8,907 bases of DNA from Ruminococcus sp. UBA7477 (lineage in GTDB: Bacteria; Bacillota; Clostridia; Oscillospirales; Ruminococcaceae): assembly GCA_002479715.1 (NCBI GenBank), contig DLOT01000059.1, forward strand, positions 1,356-10,262, in the 5' to 3' direction. This document shows, in pieces, positions 1 through 6,109 of this stretch (positions within the stretch are counted from its first letter, which is position 1; each line of letters begins with the position of its first letter). Under the pieces are notes generated by a model. It made no database searches and was not told the origin of the DNA. It saw only the letters and a list, made by a program, of their open reading frames with translations. The position numbers and the translations under genes were made by a program.

Positions 1-381
1 TGTGACTTTTTCGGTCGTTGTCGTTACCTCTGGGGTAGTCGTGACCTTTTCGGTCGTTGTTGTTGCCTCGGGGGTAGTTGTGACTTTTTCGGTCGTTGTT
101 GTTACCTCAGGGGTAGTTGTGACTTTTTCGGTCGTTGTTGTTATCTCGGGAGTAGTTGTGACCTTTTCAGTCGTTGTTGTTGCCTCGGGAGTAGTTGTGA
201 CCTTTTCAGTCGTTGTTGTTACCTCGGGGGTAGTTGTGACCTTCTCAGTCGTTGTTGTTACCTCGGGGGTAGTCGTGACCTTCTCGGTCGTTGTTGTTAC
301 CTCGGGGGTAGTTGTGACTTTTTCGGTCGTTGTCGTTACCTCTGGGGTAGTCGTGACCTTTTCGGTTGTCGTTGTTGTAAC
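1..381 (-). repeat. 39-bp in-frame tandem repeat coding for TTTPEVTTTTEKV linker
   Basis: About nine and a half units of 39 bp lie head to tail inside the secreted protein gene, continuing past the left edge. Each codes for 13 residues; the variable residue after Pro-Glu is Val, Ala or Ile. Most differences between units are synonymous third-base changes. Bases 1-54 are identical to 313-366, an offset of exactly eight units, which points to block duplication or gene conversion. There are no spacers, so it is not a CRISPR array. Confidence 0.95.
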
Positions 382-924
382 AGGAGCCTGAATGTTTACA
401 TAAACCGGGTTCGATTTTGTCGGAACGGTATAAGTAGTGCTAACCATTGATCCGTTCTTGTTCTCAACAAGCTTTTCAACCTCGATCCAAAAAGCCGCCT
501 TGCCCGAAGCGCCGTTCTTAGGCCTGAACGTGACCATACTCAGCGGCGTATCGACGGTTATGTTATTTGCGCTGAGATTTGCTCCGACAATTTTTACAGC
601 CGATGAGGAATAATCGTAGTTTGTGATAACCGAAAAGCGGCTTCCGACATTGTATCTTCCGTTTTGCTCATCAATCGTGGGAACATACGCTTCGACCTTG
701 CTGCTGTCATAATGCAAATAAAGCTGAAATCCCGAAGCGCCGCTGTCTCCCGCTTCAAAGCCCACCGAAACATCGAACGATTCACCCTGCTTCACAGACG
801 AAGCAGAAACGCCGACTGTAATTTCGTTGGTTGAAGCTGCGACAACCGTTCCTGCAAAAACGGATGTCAGCATAACAACAGCAGTACCTACCGCGATAAC
901 AGCTCTCCTGAACCCTATTTTCAT
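1..924 (-). CDS. Secreted cohesin-like domain protein with Thr-rich repeats (partial, C-terminus off the left edge)
   Basis: The first 308 codons of a gene on the minus strand are present and the frame is still open at the window edge. Residues 1-30 form a Sec signal peptide: a short basic start (MKIGFRR), a hydrophobic core and a TVVAA-S cleavage region. Residues about 33-179 resemble a cohesin domain: an ITVGVSASSVKQGESFDV start, the GFQLYLHYDSSKVEA strand typical of cohesins, and a later MVTFRPKNGASGKAAF segment. From about residue 182 the chain is a 13-residue repeat (TTTPEVTTTTEKV), a likely glycosylated, extended linker. The start at 924 is set by AAAGGAG at 931-937, six bases upstream. 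By family, cohesins bind dockerins and build cellulosome-type complexes; whether this one does is inferred. It lies divergent to a dockerin-bearing gene. It could instead be another protein of the same beta-sandwich fold. Anything beyond the linker (a further domain, sortase motif or anchor) is not visible. Confidence 0.8.
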   Translation of the reverse strand, partial: MKIGFRRAVIAVGTAVVMLTSVFAGTVVAASTNEITVGVSASSVKQGESFDVSVGFEAGDSGASGFQLYLHYDSSKVEAYVPTIDEQNGRYNVGSRFSVITNYDYSSSAVKIVGANLSANNITVDTPLSMVTFRPKNGASGKAAFWIEVEKLVENKNGSMVSTTYTVPTKSNPVYVNIQAPVTTTTTEKVTTTPEVTTTTEKVTTTPEVTTTTEKVTTTPEVTTTTEKVTTTPEVTTTTEKVTTTPEATTTTEKVTTTPEITTTTEKVTTTPEVTTTTEKVTTTPEATTTTEKVTTTPEVTTTTEKVT

Positions 925-1014
925 TTGTTTCTCCTTTCCGCGGCGCGCGCACAGCCAATAAAAAAGGTTATGACTTGCCCGTGACGTTTTATCCTCTTTT
1001 GTCCTTCCAAAGTC

Positions 1015-1026
1015 AAGCATATGCTT
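1015..1026. promoter_or_regulatory. 12-bp perfect palindrome in the leader of the cohesin-like gene
   Basis: AAGCATATGCTT is a perfect palindrome about 40 bases downstream of the predicted transcription start. A related half-site (TGCATATAC) lies at about 1039-1047. It may be an operator for a dimeric regulator or may fold in the RNA. No known riboswitch was recognised in this leader. Confidence 0.3.
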
Positions 1027-1066
1027 TCTCTATTTTTTGCATATACAAAAATCGCTTAGTAGTTTT

Positions 1067-1096
1067 AGTATAGCACAGCAAAAAACGAATTGTCAA
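1067..1096 (-). promoter_or_regulatory. Sigma-A promoter with extended -10 for the cohesin-like gene
   Basis: Read on the minus strand: TTGACA (1096-1091), an 18-base spacer and TATACT (1072-1067), with a TGC just before the -10 box, which makes an extended -10. Transcription would start near 1060 and leave a leader of about 135 bases before the start codon at 924. Confidence 0.75.
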
Positions 1097-1183
1097 TAGA
1101 CATTTTGCAACAAAATCAGCAAAAAAATTTTACAACTCCCTATATGCCGCACATTTTCGGGCTTTTATATTATAAATAAATCT

Positions 1184-1205
1184 GATGTGTACAACATCTT
1201 GTACA
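1184..1205. promoter_or_regulatory. Inverted-repeat cluster between divergent promoters (possible operator)
   Basis: GATGT-GTACA-ACATC is an interrupted inverted repeat at 1184-1198, and two copies of the self-complementary hexamer TGTACA sit at 1188-1193 and 1200-1205, with centres 12 bases apart. The cluster lies between the leftward promoter (1067-1096) and the rightward promoter (1288-1317), where a shared regulator could act on both genes. Function is inferred from position and symmetry only. Confidence 0.3.
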
Positions 1206-1287
1206 ATAAAGAATCCTTACCCGCAAGAATTGCCGAACCGCCATATGCATTTCTTAAAATGTAATTTTTTTGTGAACGAAAGTGCCC

Positions 1288-1317
1288 TTGACAAGCTGTA
1301 CGGGATTGTTCTATAAT
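1288..1317 (+). promoter_or_regulatory. Consensus sigma-A promoter for the glucosaminidase-dockerin gene
   Basis: TTGACA (1288-1293), an 18-base spacer and TATAAT (1312-1317): both boxes match the consensus perfectly. Transcription would begin near 1324, giving a leader of about 105 bases before the start codon at 1430. Nothing recognisable as a riboswitch was seen in that leader. Confidence 0.8.
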
Positions 1318-1429
1318 GTAAAGTAGATTTTTCAGCAATTGATTTCGCTGTTGCGGCGTAAAAAAAGATAAGCCGTCGGTCCGTTATAATGTGTCTATGT
1401 GCAGGTTCAGAGAGGAAGTCATCAGGGCA

Positions 1430-3250
1430 ATGTTTTTTCGCAAAGATAAGATTATGAAAAAAATAGCAGCAGCACTAAGCGCCGTAATGATCTTTTCATT
1501 TGGTGCTGATTTTGCTGTCCCGATGCATGAGGTTCATGCCGCGACGACCCTTATCGGAACAGTAACTGCATCTTCTCTGCGGATCAGAAGCTCGGCAGGA
1601 ACTGCAAGCGACACGATCGGTTACCTTTCAAACGGAACACAGGTAACTATCATCGGCAGCGATACCGACTCATCGGGTAAAGTCTGGTACAAGATAAACT
1701 TTGGCGGCAAAACAGGATATGTTTCATCTGTTTACATAACAACGCAGGAGGTCTCAGACGGAAGCTCCGGCGGCAGTTCGCCTGAGGTCATGTCAGATGC
1801 GGAATTTGAAGAATATCTCACAGCTCAGGGCTTTCCCGAAAGCTATAAGGTTAAACTTCGGCAGCTTCACAAGGCTCACCCGATGTGGGTATTCAAGGCT
1901 CAGAAGCTCGGGCTTAACTGGTCTGATGCTTTGAAAGCCGAAAGTGCCGTAGGAGTAAACCTGGTTTCATCCTCCAGTAAGGCTTCGTGGAAGTCGATGG
2001 AAAAGGGCGCCTATAACTGGTCCTCGGGAACCTGGTACGGGCTTGACGGCTCCAGCTGGGTCGCGGCATCGGATCAGATCATTGCCTACTATATGGATCC
2101 GAGAAACTTCCTTGACGATACATATATTTTTATGTTTGAGCAGCTTTCCTACGACGAGAACGTTCACACAGAGGCAGGCGTCAAAACCATTCTAAACGGA
2201 ACCTTTATGAGCGATACATATACGACCCCTGACACAAATACGACTAAAACCTATTCATCTACAATAATGGACGCCGCTAAGGCAACGGGAGTCAGCCCGT
2301 ATCATCTGGCTTCAAGAATGAGGCAGGAAATGGGAACCAAGGGAACGGCTCTTGCATTCGGCACAGTTTCGGGCTATGAGGGCTATTTCAACTATTTCAA
2401 TATTCAAGCTTATGCGACCTCGACCATGACAGCTCATCAGATGGGCGCTAAATATGCTTCGACGACAAACTTCGCATACTCGCTGCCCTGGACTAACCAA
2501 TACAAGGCAATAACAGGCGGCTCGGCGTTTATCGGAAAATCTTACATCAACCGAAAGCAGGATACGCTCTATCTTCAAAAGTTCGATATGGTCGACGGAG
2601 GCAACGGTTATTACAGTCATCAGTATATGACCAATATCCAGGCGGCCGCCTCAGAAGCTGCCTCTATGAAAAAAGCTTATAATTCCGATATCCTGTCATC
2701 GGCGCTGGTATTTACGATCCCGGTATATGACAATATGCCAAACAACGCCTGCGTAAAGCCGACCTCGTCGGGCAACAATAATAACTATCTGGGTGCTTTG
2801 AGCGTTACCGGCGCTTCACTTTCCCCTGCTTTTTCAATGTATACGACAAACTATTCCGCATCCGTCGGCTCGAATGTCAGTTCGATAACTATCAACGCAT
2901 CGGCAAAGGATCAGGGAGCAGCCGTTGCCGGAGCAGGCAAAAAAACACTTTCTTACGGGGCTAACAGCTTTGAAATAAAAGTAACCGCTCCTTCAGGAGT
3001 CGTGAAAACATACAAGCTGACTGTTACAAGAAGCGGCAGCGGTCCGGACTACAAAACGGGCGATGTTAACGGCGACGGTTTTATAGACACGGTTGACGCA
3101 TTGATGGTCTTGCAGCACGCTTCCGGAGAGATCACATTAAAAGGCAATCAGCTTCTTGCCGCAGATGTCAACGGCGACAAGGCGGCGGATGTTGTGGACG
3201 CACTGATGATCCTGCAATACAACGCAGGAACTATAGACAGCTTCAAATAG
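1430..3250 (+). CDS. Secreted SH3 / GH73-type N-acetylglucosaminidase with cadherin-like and dockerin domains
   Basis: A 606-residue secreted protein, predicted to cleave peptidoglycan glycan strands. Order from the chosen ATG: signal peptide about 1-38 (ending EVHAA); bacterial SH3 about 39-103 (SSLRIRSSAG, WYKINFGGKTGYVSS); glucosaminidase domain about 120-435; cadherin-like beta-sandwich about 452-536 (LSPAFSMYTTNYSASV, YKLTVTR); type I dockerin 544-606 with two calcium loops. The glucosaminidase signature is visible as SPYHLASRMRQEMG, with E300 the likely catalytic acid, followed by YFNYFNIQA. SH3 domains in this family bind cell wall; the dockerin would dock the enzyme on a cohesin. The start at 1430 has AGAGGAAG at 1411-1418; a downstream ATG at 1454 also keeps the signal peptide but has a weaker site, and the frame is open upstream to a GTG at 1391. 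The gene is monocistronic between its own promoter and terminator. Its exact bond specificity is not provable from sequence. Confidence 0.9.
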   Translation: MFFRKDKIMKKIAAALSAVMIFSFGADFAVPMHEVHAATTLIGTVTASSLRIRSSAGTASDTIGYLSNGTQVTIIGSDTDSSGKVWYKINFGGKTGYVSSVYITTQEVSDGSSGGSSPEVMSDAEFEEYLTAQGFPESYKVKLRQLHKAHPMWVFKAQKLGLNWSDALKAESAVGVNLVSSSSKASWKSMEKGAYNWSSGTWYGLDGSSWVAASDQIIAYYMDPRNFLDDTYIFMFEQLSYDENVHTEAGVKTILNGTFMSDTYTTPDTNTTKTYSSTIMDAAKATGVSPYHLASRMRQEMGTKGTALAFGTVSGYEGYFNYFNIQAYATSTMTAHQMGAKYASTTNFAYSLPWTNQYKAITGGSAFIGKSYINRKQDTLYLQKFDMVDGGNGYYSHQYMTNIQAAASEAASMKKAYNSDILSSALVFTIPVYDNMPNNACVKPTSSGNNNNYLGALSVTGASLSPAFSMYTTNYSASVGSNVSSITINASAKDQGAAVAGAGKKTLSYGANSFEIKVTAPSGVVKTYKLTVTRSGSGPDYKTGDVNGDGFIDTVDALMVLQHASGEITLKGNQLLAADVNGDKAADVVDALMILQYNAGTIDSFK

Positions 3251-3265
3251 CTTTTCACTGATACG

Positions 3266-3293
3266 AAAAAAGAGCCTTGCAAGGCTCTTTTTT
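3266..3293. terminator. Bidirectional rho-independent terminator (28-bp perfect palindrome)
   Basis: A run of A, then GAGCCTTGCAAGGCTC, then a run of T forms a perfect 14-bp palindrome, so the hairpin and U-tract work on both strands. It serves the glucosaminidase gene from the left (stop ends at 3250) and the methyltransferase gene from the right (stop at 3297-3295, one base away). Confidence 0.9.
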
Positions 3294-3294
3294 G

Positions 3295-3966
3295 TTACAT
3301 AACATTCGATAAGCTTTTCTTTACTGCTTTGATAGTACTCGTAGCACCCCAGCTGTTCAATATTTCGACGGCAGAAAAACCTCCAAGCTTCAAAGCTTCG
3401 ATCTCGTGGCGTACAGTTAACGGCGTATCGTAATGATAAAACCCGTTGTCAGTTATGCCCTGCGATTTTTTTAATCCCGCAAGCTCTGTCATGTACATGA
3501 TTTCTTCTTCATCGCTTGATGCAAAATAGTCGGTCAGTATAAAATATCCGCCGTCTTTCAGCGACTGATGAAGCTTTTTATAAAGAGCAGTCTTCTTATC
3601 CTTCGTGAAATGATGCAAAGACTCTACAGAAACCGCCGCGTCGTAAACCGCGCTACCCAAGGGAACATCAAAATATGAGCCTGCAATCAGTTTCACATTA
3701 TGATCCGAAAACTTTCTTTTCAGCTCCTCGAGCATTCCGACCGCCAGGTCTATGCCTGTTATCTCAGATGTCGGATTCAGCTTGAAATACCAATCCAATT
3801 CAAGGCCTGTTCCGCACCCGAGATCCAAAACAGAAGCGTTGTGATAACATGGCAGGCAGCTTGCTGTAAAAGGATAAAACTCCCTTGCCGACTCAATACA
3901 GTTTAATTGATGTTCTTCATACCCGTTCAAACGGCTGTCGAAAAACTCGCCCATTTTTTCTAACAT
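3295..3966 (-). CDS. Class I SAM-dependent methyltransferase
   Basis: A 223-residue protein with a Rossmann-type methyltransferase fold. Motif I is VLDLGCGTGLEL at about residues 46-57 and binds S-adenosylmethionine. The acidic end of strand 2 is ITGIDLAVGML, followed by YDAAVSVESLHHF (motif with acceptor-side residues) and LKDGGYFILTDYF. The N-terminus (MGEFFDSRLNGYEEHQL) is typical of small uncharacterised Firmicute methyltransferases, so the substrate is unknown. I prefer ATG 3966 because GAGG lies six bases upstream; an in-frame ATG at 4008 would give 237 residues but has no ribosome site and sits only nine bases after the T-run of the upstream terminator. The gene converges with the glucosaminidase gene and shares its terminator. 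No clear promoter is visible upstream. Confidence 0.85.
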   Translation of the reverse strand: MLEKMGEFFDSRLNGYEEHQLNCIESAREFYPFTASCLPCYHNASVLDLGCGTGLELDWYFKLNPTSEITGIDLAVGMLEELKRKFSDHNVKLIAGSYFDVPLGSAVYDAAVSVESLHHFTKDKKTALYKKLHQSLKDGGYFILTDYFASSDEEEIMYMTELAGLKKSQGITDNGFYHYDTPLTVRHEIEALKLGGFSAVEILNSWGATSTIKAVKKSLSNVM

Positions 3967-4016
3967 ATCGCGCCTCATTCCGATTTGTATTGCAAATGCG
4001 CCGGTCATGCCTAATC

Positions 4017-4048
4017 AAAAAAAGACGCCGTCCGTAAGGGGCGGCATC
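4017..4048 (-). terminator. Rho-independent terminator after the ECF S-component gene
   Basis: On the minus strand, GATGCCG (4048-4042) pairs with CGGCGTC (4030-4024) with one G-U wobble, followed by seven T (4023-4017). The wobble becomes a C-A mismatch on the plus strand, so the structure fits leftward transcription. It lies about 38 bases after the stop codon at 4086. Confidence 0.8.
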
Positions 4049-4085
4049 TCATAATTTGGTGCATTACAGCGTATTCCGCGTTTAT

Positions 4086-4700
4086 TTATTTTTCAATCAT
4101 TCCGGCCTTGTGAAGCGCTGCGCAAACCGCCCCTGTGATGATCGTTGACGCGATCATTTCAAGAACAGCATTCAGTCCGACAAACGCCACAACGAACACA
4201 AAAACATTTCTGCCGTCGATAAGCTCCTTTACATAGTCTGTATTGCCGAAAAGCAAGATCAGCGCTGTCATAAAGAACAAAGTGTTCAGAAATGCCGCAC
4301 AAAATCCTGTTACACAGCCGGCAATATTGACGTTTGCAAGCTTTTTTGTTCCTTTGAAAATAAAGCCGAGCAACAAACCGTCAAGAAGCCTCGGAACAAA
4401 TCTTTGAATAAACGCCAGAAACGGGTTTATTCCGACCAGAACCGCTCCCATTCCACTGGGAATGCCTATTCCGAAGCACTGCAAAAAGCTCATAAGTCCA
4501 AACAGCGCTCCGACGATCGCGCCCCCCACCGGACCTAAGGCAACCGCTGCGATCGCCACGGGTATGACGTTAAGAGTAACTACCAGCCCTGACGTTCCGA
4601 TCGGTATCGAGCCTATCGGCGTTATCGAAAAAACGATAACGAGTGCCGTGAGAAATCCCATAAGCACAAGATTTTTTGTGCTTGCCGCATTGTTTTTCAT
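4086..4700 (-). CDS. ECF transporter S component, probably for pantothenate or a related CoA precursor
   Basis: A 204-residue membrane protein with about six hydrophobic segments, the size and layout of an energy-coupling factor substrate-binding (S) subunit. Family features are the N-terminal NLVLMGFLTALVIVFSI helix, the ITPIGSIPIGT loop, TLNVIPVAIAAVALGPVGG and VGALFGLMSFLQ. S components capture a vitamin and work with a shared ECF module (two ATPases and a T protein) coded elsewhere; none of these is in the window. The gene follows coaBC on the same strand, with 136 bases between, which supports a pantothenate-type substrate (PanT-like), but this is inference from context. ATG 4700 is chosen because AAGGAGG lies at 4710-4716, nine bases upstream; the frame stays open upstream to 4790 but that part has no membrane or family character. 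Confidence 0.85.
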   Translation of the reverse strand: MKNNAASTKNLVLMGFLTALVIVFSITPIGSIPIGTSGLVVTLNVIPVAIAAVALGPVGGAIVGALFGLMSFLQCFGIGIPSGMGAVLVGINPFLAFIQRFVPRLLDGLLLGFIFKGTKKLANVNIAGCVTGFCAAFLNTLFFMTALILLFGNTDYVKELIDGRNVFVFVVAFVGLNAVLEMIASTIITGAVCAALHKAGMIEK

Positions 4701-4753
4701 ATTCAATTTCCTCCTTGTTGTCGTTCCCTTTATCGGGATACAATACAATGGAA

Positions 4754-4783
4754 TTATAATACCATATTCGCGCTGTAAAGTAT
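4754..4783 (-). promoter_or_regulatory. Possible weak promoter upstream of the S-component gene
   Basis: A minus-strand TATAAT lies around 4760-4754 with TTTACA about 15 bases upstream, a short spacing; an overlapping TGGTATTAT could act as an extended -10. It could allow expression independent of coaBC, leaving a leader of about 50 bases. The spacing makes this tentative. Confidence 0.35.
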
Positions 4784-4836
4784 ACGGCAATTTTTCACAA
4801 TCTTTGTGCGATTTTATAGGGCTGTTTTGTACGCTG

Positions 4837-6030
4837 TCAGTCCATCCTGTCCAAAATCAGGCTCAGTATCTTATGCGCGGCTTCCTCTTTGGTCATCTTT
4901 TCCAGATAGGTTTCCCCGTCATTGGTTATAACGGTTATAACATTGGTATCGCTTCCAAAGCCCGCTCCTTCGGTCCTAAGACTGTTTGCGCATATCATAT
5001 CACAGTGTTTTGCGCCCAGCTTTTTGCGGGAGTTCTCTATAACATTATCCGTTTCCATTGAAAAACCGCAGATAAACTGACCCTTTATCCTGTACTCTCC
5101 GATGTACTTTAAAATATCTTTTGTTCGTTTAAGCTCAATAACCATGTCGCCGTCGGACTTTTTCAGCTTACTGTCAGCGGTTTGAGTGGGCGTATAATCG
5201 GCAACTGCCGCCGCCTTTATTATAATATCGCTCTCATCTGCTCTTTCCGTTACGGCATTGAACATATCCTCTGCCGATGAGACTTTTACAAGCTTTACAA
5301 ACATGGGAGGCGCGACCTCGGTATGAGCTGCGATAACGGTAACATCTGCTCCGCGAAGCATTGCCGCGCGCGCCAGCGCAAACCCCATTTTGCCCGAAGA
5401 ATGGTTAGTAATAAAACGTACGGGATCTATAGCCTCCCTTGTCGCCCCTGCTGTGATCAATACCTTTTTGCCTGACAGATCTTTCTCAAAGGCGATCTCC
5501 TTCAGCACATACTCCAGCAAAACCTCTTCGTCAGGCATTCTTCCGTCGCCGATATCGCCGTTGGCAAGCATACCGTTTGCAGGCTCGATTATCTCATATC
5601 CGAAGCGACGAAGCTTTTCAATATTATCCTGAACTATGGGATTGTGAAACATATTATGATTCATCGCGGGGGAAACCAGCTTTTTGCACGGACAGGCCAT
5701 AACCGTTGTTGTCAGCATATCATCAGCGATCCCGTTTGCTATTTTGCCGATAACATCAGCCGAAGCGGGAGCAATAAGAACGACATCTGCCTGCTTTGCC
5801 AAAGCAACGTGTTCGACGCTGTACTGAAAGTTGCGGTCAAAGGTATCAATAAGACACTTGTTTGAAGTAAGAGTTTCAAAAGTGACCGGATTTATAAACA
5901 TTGTCGCATTTTTGGTCATTAGAACCTGAACATTGCATCCGAGTTTCTTAAGCATTCTTGTCAGATTTGCGATCTTGTATGCCGCTATACTCCCTGTAAC
6001 TGCCAAAACAACGGTCTTTCCCGATAGCAT
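4837..6030 (-). CDS. coaBC: Bifunctional phosphopantothenoylcysteine decarboxylase / phosphopantothenate-cysteine ligase
   Basis: A 397-residue cytoplasmic enzyme of coenzyme A synthesis (full length for the family). The C-terminal CoaB part (from about 185) joins 4'-phosphopantothenate to cysteine using a nucleotide; the N-terminal CoaC part (1-180) is an FMN enzyme that decarboxylates the product to 4'-phosphopantetheine. Visible motifs: GSIAAYK for FMN, SVEHVALA with catalytic H74, APASADVIGKIANGIADD, PAMNHNM with N124, GDGRMPDEE for substrate; in CoaB ITAGATREAIDPVRFITNHSSG-type signature with N209, KAAAVADY and the SKLKK lysines. Position 157, usually the catalytic Cys in the E. coli-type enzyme, is Asn (MLANGDIGDGRM). 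ATG 6030 has AAAGGGG at 6039-6045. Its own promoter lies at 6059-6087. The S-component gene follows, so uptake and synthesis are probably linked. No terminator is seen between them. Confidence 0.96.
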   Translation of the reverse strand: MLSGKTVVLAVTGSIAAYKIANLTRMLKKLGCNVQVLMTKNATMFINPVTFETLTSNKCLIDTFDRNFQYSVEHVALAKQADVVLIAPASADVIGKIANGIADDMLTTTVMACPCKKLVSPAMNHNMFHNPIVQDNIEKLRRFGYEIIEPANGMLANGDIGDGRMPDEEVLLEYVLKEIAFEKDLSGKKVLITAGATREAIDPVRFITNHSSGKMGFALARAAMLRGADVTVIAAHTEVAPPMFVKLVKVSSAEDMFNAVTERADESDIIIKAAAVADYTPTQTADSKLKKSDGDMVIELKRTKDILKYIGEYRIKGQFICGFSMETDNVIENSRKKLGAKHCDMICANSLRTEGAGFGSDTNVITVITNDGETYLEKMTKEEAAHKILSLILDRMD

Positions 6031-6058
6031 AAGCCTTGCCCCTTTACGTTTTTCTTAT

Positions 6059-6087
6059 ATTATAGCTTATTATTCTCAGGTTTTCAA
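6059..6087 (-). promoter_or_regulatory. Sigma-A promoter of coaBC
   Basis: On the minus strand TTGAAA (6087-6082), a 17-base spacer and TATAAT (6064-6059). Transcription would begin near 6052, about 20 bases before the ATG at 6030. The promoter lies just beyond the stop codon (6112-6110) of the upstream symporter gene, so coaBC can be expressed independently. Confidence 0.8.
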
Positions 6088-6109
6088 GCATCCCGCAAAA
6101 CTTTTTAGA

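Larger units (their letters stand above)
925..1429. other. Divergent intergenic region, 505 bp
   Basis: No gene was recognised here. It holds the leader of the cohesin-like gene (925-1060), its promoter, an AT-rich centre with the TGTACA inverted-repeat cluster, the rightward consensus promoter and the leader of the glucosaminidase gene (1324-1429). A TATAAT at 1385-1390 has no matching -35 box. The leaders were inspected for common riboswitch cores (c-di-GMP, c-di-AMP, TPP, FMN) by eye and none was recognised. Confidence 0.7.

Noticed and set aside
1..381. Possible CRISPR array
   Set aside because: The 39-bp units follow one another directly without unique spacers and are in frame with the gene.
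2..391. Open frame on the plus strand across the repeats (valine-rich, TFSVVVVTSGVV pattern)
   Set aside because: It is the antisense of the TTTPEV repeat: a 39-bp unit keeps all frames that are open once open for its whole length. It lacks a ribosome site, while the minus strand has a signal peptide, a folded domain and a good ribosome site.
594..785. Minus-strand short open frame inside the cohesin-like gene
   Set aside because: It is in another frame of the same strand within a domain whose own frame is clearly coding.
1385..1390. TATAAT as a second promoter for the glucosaminidase gene
   Set aside because: No -35-like hexamer lies 16-18 bases upstream, and a perfect consensus promoter is present at 1288-1317.
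1324..1429. c-di-AMP or c-di-GMP riboswitch ahead of the cell-wall hydrolase gene
   Set aside because: These riboswitches are common before such genes, but the leader is short and I could not find their conserved core sequences.
4462..5061. 199-codon open frame on the plus strand
   Set aside because: It runs antisense through coaBC and the S-component gene, and has no ribosome site or recognisable protein family.
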